Shown piece by piece: positions 48,553 through 59,777 of a stretch of 64,000 nucleotides of DNA. Origin of the DNA: Cryptomeria japonica (taxonomy: Eukaryota > Streptophyta > Pinopsida > Cupressales > Cupressaceae); the NCBI RefSeq assembly GCF_030272615.1, contig NC_081408.1, forward strand, positions 609,496,173 to 609,560,172, given 5' to 3'. The translations under genes were made by a program, and so were the position numbers. Every line of letters starts with the position of its first letter. Positions within the stretch are counted from its first letter, which is position 1. Under the pieces are notes generated by a model. It was not told the DNA's origin and ran no database searches. It saw only the letters and a program-made list of their open reading frames with translations.

Positions 48553-48578
48553 AGTCACTGTCACGGCAGTGGCCGCAA

Positions 48579-48672
48579 GGGGAGTGGAGGGGCCCATGGT
48601 GTTCCCTCACCTCTGCGGGCCTGCACCTGCAGGTCCGCAGGGGTGAGGGAACACCGTGGGTCCCCACTCCCC
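48579..48672. other. Large GC-rich near-palindrome (94 bp)
   Basis: Two arms of about 45 bases pair with only a few mismatches, and the centre is CTGCGGGCCTGCA-CC-TGCAGGTCCGCAG. The outer parts GGGGAGTGG and CCCCACTCCCC also pair. The surroundings are AT-rich while this block is mostly G+C. It could be a foldback element, a MITE remnant or a small-RNA precursor; the sequence alone does not decide. The ORF over it is not credible. Confidence 0.85.
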
Positions 48673-48679
48673 ATTTAAC

Positions 48680-49291
48680 CTTAAACAAGTTACGTTTTTT
48701 TTGTTATTTAATTATTTAGTTTTTTGTATATATACATAATAAATTGCAAATTAAAAATTGTTAATTACCTTAGGGTAAATTTAAGCTAGCAAATTTAACT
48801 TAGGAAGATTTATGAATAATTAGGATATTGGATAAATTTTTTTTAATGTTAAATTAATGTATATAATTGGAATCTCTCAAGCCATTTGAGATTTATTGGG
48901 TTACTTGGTCGGAAATTTTAGATTCATTTAAACAATTAAGTCATATTTTATGATTTGATCCAAAATTGCCAAAAGTCTAAACTAATTGCTCATTTTAAAC
49001 TAGTAACTCTATAATCATTTATTCTCGTGATGGAAGTAACCTTTTTGTAATTTTGAATGTAAATGACACTATTTTTGCATCATACGAATTTCTTATTTAT
49101 TAATTTGCATTCATTGATGAGCAAGTTACATTTCCATCATCTTCATGCAAGTTACATGTTTTAATATGTGAGTCCATAATTGTCATTATCATGCAATTAT
49201 ATATTAAATAGTTTAGTTGTAGAAGAATGGTATTTTTTTATCAAATGGTACTTGAATGCCATCAAAGTAGTCGTTTCAATTAATTAAGCTT
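48680..49291. other. AT-rich spacer, nothing recognised
   Basis: No gene was found. It ends at the 5' LTR of the next element; AAGCT (49287-49291) is the candidate left target duplication. Confidence 0.5.
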
Positions 49292-50496
49292 TGTAATGTC
49301 TAATTATACACGTTCAATTCATAATTGTTTCAAGTATGATGTTTTTCATAGCTTCTTAGTTAGTAAACTAAATAAAGGAAGTCGGAAAACCAAAACCTAG
49401 CTGCACTTAACGCCTAATAAAGCTGCATCAATGACGTCTGTGGCATCGCCCCTATAAATCATCGGGGAGTAATAAGGGACACTTGGAAGTTAAAAAAATC
49501 CAAGGGGCGGGTAATCCCCCTTGGATCGATAATCTAATAAGATAATCCTTAAATGATTTTACATCCGCTGAGTTAAACCATAGTAAACGCCTGTTAGGGT
49601 TGATTGAGTGAAATGCTTTTATGAAATTGATTAATCTTGAAGAGTTGATGTCGAATTGATAATTTGGTCAAGGGTGACGCTTATGATAGGTACTAAGATC
49701 TAGTTGTTTTAGGCCACAAGCAATAGGCCATCTTGAGCCTTTGCTTAAGTGCTACCACTGTGGGTAGCAACCGCAGAGAAACTGTTTGGGACATTGACCC
49801 TATAATGGGTTGCATACGCACAAATCAATTTACATCAAACAATACAGTAGAAAACAAAACTACATACTTTACGCCTTGATCCCGTGCCGAAATGGGTATG
49901 TAGGCAGTCTAGGGATGGAGTTGTCCCTAGTACTTAGGCGATCATGGGTGGGGTCTAGGCTTGGTAAGAAGAAGGATTGAGTAGGATCCTAATTTGAAAG
50001 ATAAGTATAATAAAAAAAAGGGAAAAAGTAATTCAATGCATACTCGGAAGGAATCCTGTATGGATTCGCTTGACTTCCCGAGGCTTTAAGCCAAATTCCA
50101 AGGCGGAATTCAAGCTTGTATTATGTTATTTTGTTTTCTCCTAAGGATGACGACCTCGGTGCACTCCTATTAGAAGAGTGTAGTACTTAGTGAGTGACTC
50201 AGTATCCGAATGGTCCCGATGAGTCTAAGTCTCTGGCCGGAGCACGCCCTATCTCAATTAGATAGATGCCTACCCCGCATGGGTAGATGCCTAACCCATA
50301 TTGGATAGATGAAATCCCCTGCTCTGTAAGGACAGAGGCCTAACCCGTATGGTTAGATGCTCATCCCAGATGGATGAATGCCTAATCCTAATGGATGGAT
50401 ACCTAGAGTATACAATTGAATCAAACACAAATGGTTAAATTAAACAAAAAAAAAAAGGGTCAAATTTTGTTGGGTTATACATGGTGGGTTATTACA
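49292..50496 (+). repeat. 5' LTR of a Del/Tekay-like Ty3 retrotransposon
   Basis: The LTR is 1205 bp and starts TGTAAT and ends ATTACA, a six-base inverted terminal match. It is followed after two bases by the primer site. Within it, 50250-50400 holds a run of degenerate units of the type (T)AGATGCCTAACCCATATGG. The 3' LTR of this copy is not seen because another element interrupts it at 52828. Confidence 0.7.
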
Positions 50497-50498
50497 TG

Positions 50499-50510
50499 TG
50501 GTATCAGAGC
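50499..50510 (+). other. Primer binding site of the Del/Tekay-like element
   Basis: TGGTATCAGAGC, complementary to the 3' end of initiator Met tRNA, two bases after the LTR end. Confidence 0.9.
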
Positions 50511-50647
50511 AAAGGTTCAAATCTAGGCCTTGTGCTTACTTCAATTTACACAACTAAGGGAATTTTTTGCAATGGTAGAGATTAAATTTTAAAATCTTAA
50601 ATCAAGAACTAACTACACAATTTAATTTTTCAGGTAAAACCCTAGAA

Positions 50648-52776
50648 TGGCTAGAGGAAGAGGAAGAGGAAGAGGAAGAGGAAGAGGAAGAGGAAGAGGA
50701 AGACGTACTACCACTAGGAGACAAAGGGAAGCTAACCATGAGGAAAATCAATAAGAAAACCATGAAGAAAACCATGAAGAAAACCATGAGGAAGACCATG
50801 AAGGGGATCAACATAACCCAGGAAATAACGAAGATGGGGTCAAGGCTATAATCAACCTTCTAACCGAACAAAGGGATAAAATCAACTTCTTGGAACAATC
50901 AATGCAGGACCTTAGGGCAAGGCAGAATGACATTGAAAATCTAAGTGGTACTGAAAATGGAAACCCTGGTAGCAATCAGGGGAATATGATGGGCAATAGA
51001 AAAGAAAATAACATATTGGAACTCTCTAAGGATTTGAAGAAAATCACCCCTCCTAAGTTCGATGGGAGGCAAATTGGTGAAGGAGCCGAGAATTGGTTAA
51101 ATGAAATGGAAAATTGTTTTGAACTAAGAGATTTTAGCGAAACAACCAAGGCCTTATGGGGTTCCTATCAACTCACAGGGGAGGCAGCTAGTTGGTGGAC
51201 CAACACCAAGGAGCAAAATGGGTATAGCAGGGATACGATCACATGGGATCAATTTGTTCACCACTTCTGAGAAAGGTGGCTCCCTCAATTGTTCTTCGAT
51301 GAGAAGGTGACAAAACTCTATAATCTACGTCAAGGGCCCCTATCAGTCCAACAATATTGGGATAAGTTAGCCAAATTTCTTAAGTATGTACCTATGTACC
51401 AGAAAGATGAAGAAGGCCAAGAAAGGAAGTTCATTTTGGGACTAAATACCAACATAGGGGTAGAGGTTGACATGTATGGACCCAAAAACATGAACGAAGT
51501 ACTTGAAAAGTCCCTAAGGCAAGAGAGGAAGATTCAAACACTAGCAGGACAGAACTATAATGGGAACCACTCTTTTAAAAGAAAGTGGGAATTCAGGGGG
51601 AACACTAACTTCAACAAAGGTCAAAGGAATAATTCTTCCGAAAGAAGGCCACCCCCTAATCAATATCAGAGGAATGGAAATAATAATAATAACAGGGGTG
51701 CAATAATAACAGAGGCAACTATAATAGGAATGACTAGCATAACACGATAACTTATCCACCCAGGGCCAATGAAACAAGGAATGATCCCCCTAGGAATCAA
51801 GGCAGGAGGGGTCCTCCAGGTGGATGCTTTATGTGTGGAGGAAACCAGTTTGCTAGAGAATGTCCCAGGATGCAAGGTCAGATTAGGGCCAATCAACCCC
51901 AACAAGGGCCCCAACAAAGGATTCATGCAAGAGTTAGGAACCGAAGAGCAAGATTCCAGAATGTTCCCGTGGAAACTATAGGTACACTATTTGAACAACC
52001 AATTTCAATTCTAATTGACACTGGGTCATCTGAATGATTCATCTCGCCTGAATTAGTAAGCAAATATGCATTAAAAGTTAATCAAATGGAGTCATAATGG
52101 ATGGTTCAATATGGGGATAAGGCAACTAGGGAAGTAACTAATTGTTTGCCGAGGGCAAGGGTACAATTTCCTGAGTTTGAAATAAGGGTAGATCTCTATG
52201 TGGTACCCCTAGGATTATATGACGTAATTATTGGAATGAGTTGGTTAACAAGCCATCAAGCTAATGTAGATTTCTATAACAAAGTTTTTGAATGCTTGGA
52301 TGATGGGGGGAAAAGGGTCAAAATCCAAGGAAAGTTTAATCCCATTAATATAGAAACCATATCAGCCATGCAATTAAGGAAGGAAAGAAGAAGGGGAGGC
52401 CTAATCTATATGGTTGAAATTGATGAAGGAAAAGAGAAAAATACCCCAACCTTTGAAAATACCCCTTTCTTAAAAGAATTCAAGGATGTATTTCCAAAAG
52501 AATTACCTGGCTTACCCCCTAAAAGGAAGTTTGACTTTTCTATCGACGTACTATCGGGAGCTGAACTAGTATCAAGGGCACCTTACTGAATGAACACAAC
52601 TGAATTACAAGAGCTCAAAATGCAATTAGAGGAACTCTTAGCTAAGGGATTAATAAGGCCAAGTGTATCACCATGGGGAGCACTAGTCTTATTCGTTAAG
52701 AAGAAGGATTGAACCTTAAGACTATGCATTGACTATAGGATGTTGAACAAGGTCACAATAAAGAATAGGTATCCCT
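50648..52776 (+). pseudogene. Del/Tekay-like Ty3 gag-protease-RT, broken and truncated
   Basis: From the ATG at 50648 the order is: an Arg-Gly repeat coded by an AGAGGA microsatellite, an acidic linker, the gag core (WLNEMENCFELRDFSETTKA then GEAASWWTN), a zinc knuckle CFMCGGNQFARECP in which the His is Gln, the protease site ILIDTGSSE, the linker to RT (FPKELPGLPPKR), and the first RT motif ([26 protein letters not shown]). Stops interrupt the frame near 50752, 51268, 52036, 52096, 52587 and 52711, with a frameshift near 51700. RT stops after NRYPF at about 52776, before the catalytic motif; another element begins at 52828. It is non-functional. Confidence 0.88.
50655..50702 (+). repeat. (AGAGGA)n hexamer repeat coding Arg-Gly
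   Basis: About eight AGAGGA units in frame give the RGRGRG start of gag. RG-rich tails commonly bind RNA. Confidence 0.95.
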
Positions 52777-52827
52777 TTGATAACTCTGATTTAATTGACA
52801 AATCTAATACTAAATGTTTAGTACAGA

Positions 52828-54354
52828 TGCCAAGCAAATAAGATGAGAGGGGGGGGGGGGTGAATCATACAAACTTAATCTTTCATAAAAACTGTATGTG
52901 GGAAAAGTGGGCTGATAGAACTCAATATGTGAAAATATGGTTAAAAACTTGTCCACACACACACAGAGGATTTCTTGATGCAAGCTATGGAGTAATAACG
53001 TATTACTCAACTTCCCAAGGTGGGTCCCATGGTTCTCTATCTCACAATGTCCCTCAAACCAATGTTTTTGCTCTCAGATCACTGAGAAAAATGGTTTAGG
53101 GATGGCAAATGCAAGAATGAGGGATGCTTTGATAGTTTTTAGAATGAAAGGTATGCTAAGCTATGCATGATCTTGAAATGAAATAAACTAAATGATAAGA
53201 TGACAAGATTAGTATGAATATTATCCTAACATGATATATTAGTCTATAATTGAGCTAAATGATAAAGAAATTATTCTAAACATGCATATTTAGACTAGTT
53301 CCTGATTTAAAGAGGCTAAAATGATGAGCATAAAAATGATATGAAAGCTTGAATGTATTTGAGCATAAGTGTGATACTACAAATTTGGATGATGATTTTA
53401 AAATGGAGGAATGAGAGCTCTATTTATAGCAAAAACATGGCAATGGATGGTCAGGATTGAAAGGTTTAATCAAGGGCCAAGCTTGAAAGTTGGGGATCCA
53501 TGTGCACAATTTGCACCAATGAAATGGTGACAAGTGTCGACATAGGGTTGGGTTGAGAGAAGGGGTTGGAGGCATTAAAGGCTTGAGAAGACCTCATGGT
53601 TATCTAGAGGGTAAGGGTCAAGCTTAAGTTAGGATTACCCACTGGATTAAGATTTAATCCAAGGATAAACCTTTGTGCAAATGATTAAGAGATAATCATG
53701 GTCAAAGCATTAAAGGCCTGATGAGACCCTTGGGTTGGGTCAAGGTTGAGTTAAAACAAATGTTTTAACCATGTAAGAGGGTTTGAGTTAACCATTAATG
53801 GTTATTGGAGACTTTGGGGGATTAAGTGGTTGAAAGTTGGAAGCCTTTAATGGCTATCAAAGACTTTGAGGAATTAAGTGGTTGAAGGTTGAAAACCTTT
53901 AATGGTTATCAAAGACTTTGAGGTTTGAGAAGTGACTTCCCTTTGCTTAGGGATGTGACAAAGTTTAGAGGAGGGGTTAGGCTAATTAGAAGCGATTAGA
54001 AGATTCTAGAAGGGATTAGAAAGGGGTTTAGGATTTTGCAAGTGGATGGAGGGATAATAGGATTTAATTGAAATAATTTAATTCAATTTGGTTGCCATTT
54101 GGAGAAATTAAATAAATTAGATTTATTCAATTTAGGATAACTATTTAATTAAATTTGAACTTAATTAAAAGTGGATAGGGGGGATTTAATTGGATAAAAT
54201 GATTTATTCATTAAATGGGTATAGTGAATTTAATCAAGTAATTTACTTAATTAAATAGAGGAATGCGGGTAATTTAATTAAATTGGATTTAATCAAATAG
54301 AAAAATGAACATAAAATATTCATTTAGGAATATGGTCATTTTTATATGTCTACA
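52828..54354 (-). repeat. 3' LTR of the Tat-lineage element
   Basis: The LTR is 1527 bp on -, starting TGTAGACATATAAAAATGAC and ending TTTGCTTGGCA. The left end on + is TGCCAAGCAAATAAGATGAG followed by a G run of about 14. A TATA box (TATAAATA on -) lies at 53428-53421. Short direct repeats built on TGGTTATCAAAGACTTTGAG occur near 53800-53930. The G run at 52847-52860 may be miscounted. Confidence 0.85.
53421..53428 (-). promoter_or_regulatory. LTR TATA box
   Basis: GCTATAAATAGAGCTC on the minus strand, the likely start signal for element RNA if the other LTR carries the same sequence. Confidence 0.6.
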
Positions 54355-54367
54355 TTTTGCCCCTCTT
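54355..54367 (-). other. Polypurine tract of the Tat-lineage element
   Basis: AAGAGGGGCAAAA directly precedes the LTR start TGTAGACA on the minus strand, where plus-strand DNA synthesis is primed. The non-autonomous element has the similar AAAGAGAGGCAAA in the same place. Confidence 0.8.
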
Positions 54368-54527
54368 AGAAGTGACGTGTGTGCACATGTTATTTCAAAG
54401 AAAATGATGTGTTTTTGTGATTTATGATCAATGCAATTTTTGTGTCGCTCTTTTGATTTGCAAGTTGTGCCCCGGATTTGATTTGATGGTGATGCCCTAG
54501 ATTCGATATTTGATGGTGATGCCCCCT

Positions 54528-54642
54528 CGGGAGATGAATCAATTTTTTTTTTTTTGAAAATTTTTGATTTAATTTGATGAGTTTGCGTATGATGTGTATG
54601 ATTTCGTGCATGTAAAATGTGTGCAAATTGATTCATCTCCCG
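54528..54642. other. Perfect 18-bp inverted repeat with 79-bp spacer
   Basis: CGGGAGATGAATCAATTT (54528-54545) is exactly reverse-complementary to AAATTGATTCATCTCCCG (54625-54642). It lies between the LTR and the TATA box of the antisense gene. Confidence 0.9.
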
Positions 54643-54724
54643 ATAAGTTACAAATGTTATGGTATAGGGGAGACCGCGACCATATTACAGTTCCATTCGG
54701 CTAACCCTAATTTCATTTTCCTCC

Positions 54725-54732
54725 TATAAAAG
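54725..54732 (+). promoter_or_regulatory. TATA box of the antisense mobile-domain gene
   Basis: CTCCTATAAAAGGGG is a textbook plant TATA context, 81 bases before the ATG at 54806, on the strand opposite to the element's own transcription. Confidence 0.65.
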
Positions 54733-54959
54733 GGGAAAAGGGCTTGATTTAGATTCATTTGTGCTTTGTTGACTTTGGAGAAAGAGAATTTGGTTTGCAG
54801 AGAAAATGCCTATTCCGTATCATAGACACCGTTTCGAGCGCGTTCGGAGGTACCAGAGACCTGCAGCGCGTGGACCACCAGTAAGTCAACATTTTTGACC
54901 CTCTTTTGACTTTTCATTTTGTCATTTTTAGTCATTTTTTGATTTTCAAAATTCAGGGT

Positions 54960-55435
54960 TAACGGTTTAGCGCGTCTAGGGCTTAGATTAGCGCATACGA
55001 AGTTTGAAGTAGTGCATCAAATTTAATTTTAGGGGTCGCGTCCGAAAAAGATAGGATAGCGCATAAAACTAATAGGTTAGTGCATACATGTAGAATAGCG
55101 CATAGCAACCGTCAGGTAGTGCGTCCGGTCAACAGGTTAGCGCATAGGGTAGACCTAGTGCATAGGGGTCGCAGGGGTTTGCATAGGTAAGAGGGTTTAG
55201 CGCGTAGGGCTAACCTAGCACATAGGGTCAAACGGGTAGCGCCTGGGAGGGATAGATTAGCACGTAGAGTCAGTCTAGCGCATAGGGTAGGTTAGGTGGC
55301 GCATGGGGGGCTAGAGTTAGCGCGTAGAGGTAGTCTAGTGCATAGGGTAGATAGATTAGCACGTAGGAAAGACAGCCTAGCGCATGGGGGTTTTTTAGCG
55401 TATTGGGTATCTGTTTTAGCGCATCTGGAAAATTT
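54960..55435 (+). repeat. Intronic minisatellite built on TAGCGCATAGGG
   Basis: About twenty degenerate units of roughly 18-22 bp, mostly (T)TAGCGCATAGGGTAGAC and variants (TAGTGCAT, TAGCGCGTAG, TAGCACGTAG), fill almost half of the intron. Antisense ORFs over it are artefacts of the repeat. Confidence 0.85.
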
Positions 55436-55599
55436 TTGCGAGATGAGCCGATTTGTAAATTTGTTTTCTTGGTCTGTCATGGTTTTATGGATTTGTCTAA
55501 TATGAGTGTTGGTATAACTTGTTTTGATTTGCGATTTTTTCAAGTTATGTATAGATATCAATGTGATGTTTTGATCAAAATATGAGTTGTTTGCGTGTT

Positions 55600-55800
55600 C
55601 TGTTTCAAGTTCAATGTGTGAAGCCTGAGTTGTGTTACAAGCCGATATGGGTTGGAAACTTGATTTGTGTTACAAGCTGATATGGGTGGGAAACTTGAGT
55701 TGTTTTACAAGGTTATGTGATTGTGGAGACTTGAGTTGTGTTACAAGTTTTGATATGGTTTTTGAGAACTTGAGTTGTTTTACAAGTTGATATGAAATGA
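55600..55800 (+). repeat. Intronic tandem repeat, about 40-45 bp, five units
   Basis: Units contain ACTTGAGTTGTGTTACAAG and CTGATATGGGTTGGAA or variants. They lie between the first minisatellite and the 3' splice site. Confidence 0.8.
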
Positions 55801-57858
55801 TAGGATTTTGAACTTTGATGTAGATGAGAAAATTGTTCATGTTTGTTGATGTAACTTTGATTTTGATATCTTTGATTTGATGTGGAAACTGATATTGGAT
55901 TTGTTTTGCTTGTTGACAGGAGCGATTGGGCGTGGTTCAGTCACGGGAGAGATTCCCCAGACCATGGACATTGATACCGCGGTTGTCGCAAGCCGACCTT
56001 GACATTATTGAGAGATGTGGATTGACTTCTCTCTTGGATATGCCTCGGTTCACTGTGAATCGAGGGTTATTGACAACTTTGGCAGAGAGGTGGCACAGTG
56101 ATACGAACACCTTCCATTTTGCCACTGGAGAGATGACAGTCACACCTGAGGACTGTTACAGGATCCTGTGCATTCTTGTAGTAGGTGCACTCCTACCTTA
56201 CGAGTAGTCAGAGGAGGGTGGTACAGAGGCACTGCGCCGCATATTCTAGGATGATACAGTCTGCAGCTATGAGATCCCATGGCAGGAGTTTTTGGACTTA
56301 GATTATGCACCACTGCCATCCGTACTAGCAGGGTTCATTGGTGGATTCCTTTGTCCTGATCGCAGGTCAAAGGGATTATCGGTGGGATGGGGGCTAGTTT
56401 TGGAGGAGATGGTCACTCAGGGCCGGAGGTTTGCATGGGGGTCAGCTATGCTAGCCCATTTATATGCATGAGGTAGTATACCTCGATTACGACAGTTTGT
56501 CAGCTGACATGACATTATTACAGGTATGGTGCTGGGAGCATATTCCAGCAGCGAGGCCACTAGCAGATAGGGACAGGCCCGTAGGTGCAGCATATGCCTA
56601 CAGATACAGGGGTCTAGTTGTCCAGCGTAAGTTGGGCAAACTAGAGCATTGGAGGAGGGTATTTGATGATATAGATACGGTCACATGGCGACCGTATACA
56701 GGATGTGAGGTGTGGGCTGAGGATGGGTTGGAGATGCCCTTTGTTTTCATGACCAGGTACCTGATCGGGAGGACCCCATTCGTGATTGAGAGATTTGTGG
56801 TGACCCGAGTTTTGAGGCAGTTCGGGCACTAGCAGGGTATTCTGCAAGGAGCTTGCCTTTATGCACGACAGCAACGGGATGTGGCTGATTGGGGGCCAAC
56901 CATTGATAGTGCCATGGCGGTGGAGGAGTTTGTGGGGTTGGTCGAGCAGATATGGGACTATGCCCCGGAGATTCAGGATGCGGGTATGACAGATGAGTTT
57001 GCCCGTTTGTTTGCTGCGTGGGTGGTGGCCAGGATATCTGATCCTGAGGAGATGAGGCCATCGTTTGATTCGGATGAGGAGGAGGGAGACAGGGGAGATG
57101 ATGGAGATGATGGGGATGATGGAGGAGATGGACGAGGGAGAGGAGTTAGAGGGAGGCGGGGAGGTAGAGTGAGGAGAGGAGATAAGGGTGTGGAGAGAGC
57201 AATGCGACAGGGGAGGATAGATAGAGGGAGAGGTGGATTGGCTATCGGAGCCGGTGGAGAGGGGAGAGTGGGGGAGGTGCTAGCTGCAGTGGGAGGTGAG
57301 GATGAGCCTAGTTGACCAGCACAGAGGAGGAGGATGGATGTACTCCCATCTCCAGCACCGAGGACAGGCCGAGTGGGAGGGGTTCCTCCAACACAGGTAC
57401 CACTATAGGTTCGGATCCCTGGTCATATGGAGGATGCACAGATCTGGACTCTACAGGTGACCATTCAGCAGCTGCAAGCCCAGATTTTGACTTATCAGCT
57501 ACAGGTTTCTCAGTTGACCACTGAGCGAGACACCGAGATAGAGCAGAGGGGACGAGCGGAGGAGGTGGTGTCGAGCATGCAGAGAGCAGCGGCGGGTGGT
57601 CCGATGAAAGACACCCTGAGAGAGTTGGCACTGAGAGTGCAGGAAGCGGAGTATTATAGGTGGCACGATGAGGCTGCAGTACCCAGGGACTGGCGAGTTC
57701 AGAGTTTTGCACAGTCGAGATCTAGTCGATCTCGAGCCACTGGGTCATGGTCTGAGAGCCGAGGTGTTACGGGGCCATCGAGACAGGACCCTCCTGGAGA
57801 TCTAGGGACGGGTGCATCTGGAGTGAGACCATCTCCATCAGGGGATAGTCATACTTGA

Positions 57859-59201
57859 GAGACATGGTCTCCGTTGTAATTTTGAGCATTGTATTCTTTG
57901 TACTGGACACAGTGTTTGGACACATTTTGTAGATTTTGATCATTTTTGAGATATATATATATATATGGCCCCATTTGCTTTGATCATATGATGTGTTTAT
58001 GTGGATGCATGTTATGTGGGTTATTTTATGTGATGATGCAATGCTTGAAATGTATGATGCAATGCTTGAAATATATGATGTAATGTATGATGCAGGATGT
58101 ATGCTTTTATATGCTGTGAGATGTATCTTGAAAATGAGATGTATGATTTAATATGCTACTAAATGTATCTTCAAAATGAGATGTTAAATGATATGCAACT
58201 AATTGTAAAATAATATGCAACTATGTTTTTGGTAGCATCCTCATTCTGTATTTGCCATCCGATATAGCCATTTGTTTGCTTTCTTTGTAGATATCATCAT
58301 TGAGCATTGATTTGGTTAGGATATGTTGAAAATTTATACAAGCATAATGGTATAATTGAACCATAATAACCTGAGAAAAATTTACATGATATTTGATTTT
58401 GCAAGATAGCACAAGCGTCAAGGTATAATTGAACCAGGACGACCTGAGTGCGTATTGCGTAAACAGACAAGATTAGATCATTTGTATGCGTGAAGTGGAA
58501 TCAGGCCTTCAGTGATATTCGATGTATCACGTCTTGAGGCATGTATTCACACAATACAAGTGATCACCTCCCAGACAGAAGACTAAGAAAATATTGGAAG
58601 TTCTTCATGATCTTTAGCTGTGAAGCATTTATTGAGACAAGGAAGAGAATCCGATAATTCGAAAAGTTCAAAATGCAAAACTAGTCAAGATTTTATGCTA
58701 TAGTGCAACATTCAGTACTTCAAAAAATCATCCATCCTTGGTATTTTTGTGATTTGTTTTGTTTTGTTTTGTTTGGCGATGAAGCGTAGTTTTTGTTGTT
58801 GGATGTCAAGCTATTGAGTTTTGCATCTAGTCTTGAGGTTTTGAATGTTTGCAATATTGAGATGATTTACATGCCCCTAGCTGAGTGTGCCTCTTGATTG
58901 TGAATATGTACAGTGATTTCCAAGCCATGGTGGATTCGTGGTAAGAAGATATATATAGATAAATCAAGATAGTGACTACGCTAAGTATGTCCTGAATGGA
59001 TATTTGCTAAGTGTCGGGTGATGGCCGATAGTGTTTGTATGGATAAAATGGTATGGATATAGATGGAGGAGCCATTCTTTCACAAGAGTGCCTATTTACC
59101 AGGTTTTCACCCTTTGTTTTTATTGTACTTTATTTTTTTGCTTGTTTTGGATTTTTTTTAATTTTTTTGCTTATTTTGGCTGTTTCCGTGCACTAGGCCA
59201 C
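57859..59201. other. Spacer between antisense gene and pol of the Tat element
   Basis: It probably holds the 3' UTR of the antisense gene. (TA)n lies at 57950-57965, and ATGATGCAATGCTTGAAAT units repeat around 58030-58110. No other ORF is credible; 58221-58421 and 59031-59249 are not. Confidence 0.5.
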
Positions 59202-59777
59202 TTAAGTATAGTATTTCTTCAGATGGATGCTATTAGTTGGTTCGTCTAGCATATCGCCTTCTGAATTTGTTAGCTGATAGACACCTGATCCATAAACTGA
59301 TATGATGACATAGGGACCCAACCAGTTAGGTTCAAATTTCCCTTTCTTTTCTCGATCTTGCTGATTTCTTGGATTTTCTTTGAGGACTAGGTCACCAACC
59401 TTGAAGTTGCGGGGGATGACTTTATGATTGTAGCTCCTGCACATGCGCTGCTGATAGGCTTTGAGATGAGTGTAAGCATGCTGATGTCTTTCATCTAAGA
59501 GTTCAAGTTCTTGCAGTCGGTTAACTCGATACTCTTCATCTGGGATTAAGCCTTTCAAAGAGACTCTGAGAGATGGGATTTCTACCTCTAGGGGTAAAAT
59601 GGCTTCTGATCCATATACCAATGAGTATGGTGTGACTCCTGTAGGTGTACGGATGCTGGTTCTGTATGCCCAAAGTGCTGGATTGAGTTGTACATGCCAA
59701 TCTTTGCCTGCATCATTTACTATTTTCTTGAGGATTTTCAAGATTGTCTTGTTAGATGCTTTTGCTTGACCATTTCC
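59202..59777 (-). pseudogene. Tat element integrase, C-terminal part
   Basis: The segment continues the polyprotein frame after the stop at 59780-59778. It includes NGQAKASNKTI, where the usual third catalytic residue of the DDE triad, Glu, is Lys (A-K-A instead of A-E-A), then WALWAYRTSIRTPTG-like, YGSEAILPLEVEIPS and the chromatin-contacting tail with GDLVLKENPRN and WLGPYVI. It ends at a TAA after HLKKYYT, probably the natural stop. With the Lys change this integrase could not work. Confidence 0.85.

Larger units (their letters stand above)
54806..57858 (+). pseudogene. Plant-mobile-domain (MAIN-like) gene carried antisense in the Tat element
   Basis: Exon 1 is 54806-54880 (25 codons, MPIPYHRHRFERVRRYQRPA...), followed by a GTAAGT...GACAG intron (54881-55919), and exon 2 runs in phase to 57858. 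Exon 2 opens with the plant mobile domain (LTTLAERWHSDTNTFHF then GEMTVTPEDCYRI), continues with LLQVWCWEHIPAARP, RWRVFDD-like and VADWGPTIDSAMAVEEFVGL segments, an Asp/Gly-acidic then Arg/Gly-basic tract, and a Gln-rich coiled coil (IWTLQVTIQQLQAQILTYQL). The frame is broken by stops at 56205, 56247, 56830, 57313 and 57406 and one frameshift near 56465; otherwise it is well preserved. Host relatives MAIN and MAIL1 act in silencing and development; what this copy did for the element is unknown. It is much GC-richer than its surroundings. Confidence 0.85.

Noticed and set aside
48481-48678. 65-codon ORF over the GC-rich hairpin
   Set aside because: The palindrome forces complementary codons and there is no protein resemblance.
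55296-55561. Opposed ORFs of 69 and 89 codons inside the intron of the mobile-domain gene
   Set aside because: Both are products of the TAGCGCAT minisatellite, which stays open in several frames.
57308-57712. 134-codon minus-strand ORF
   Set aside because: It is antisense to the coiled-coil end of the mobile-domain gene; its Pro/Ser-rich composition mirrors that exon.
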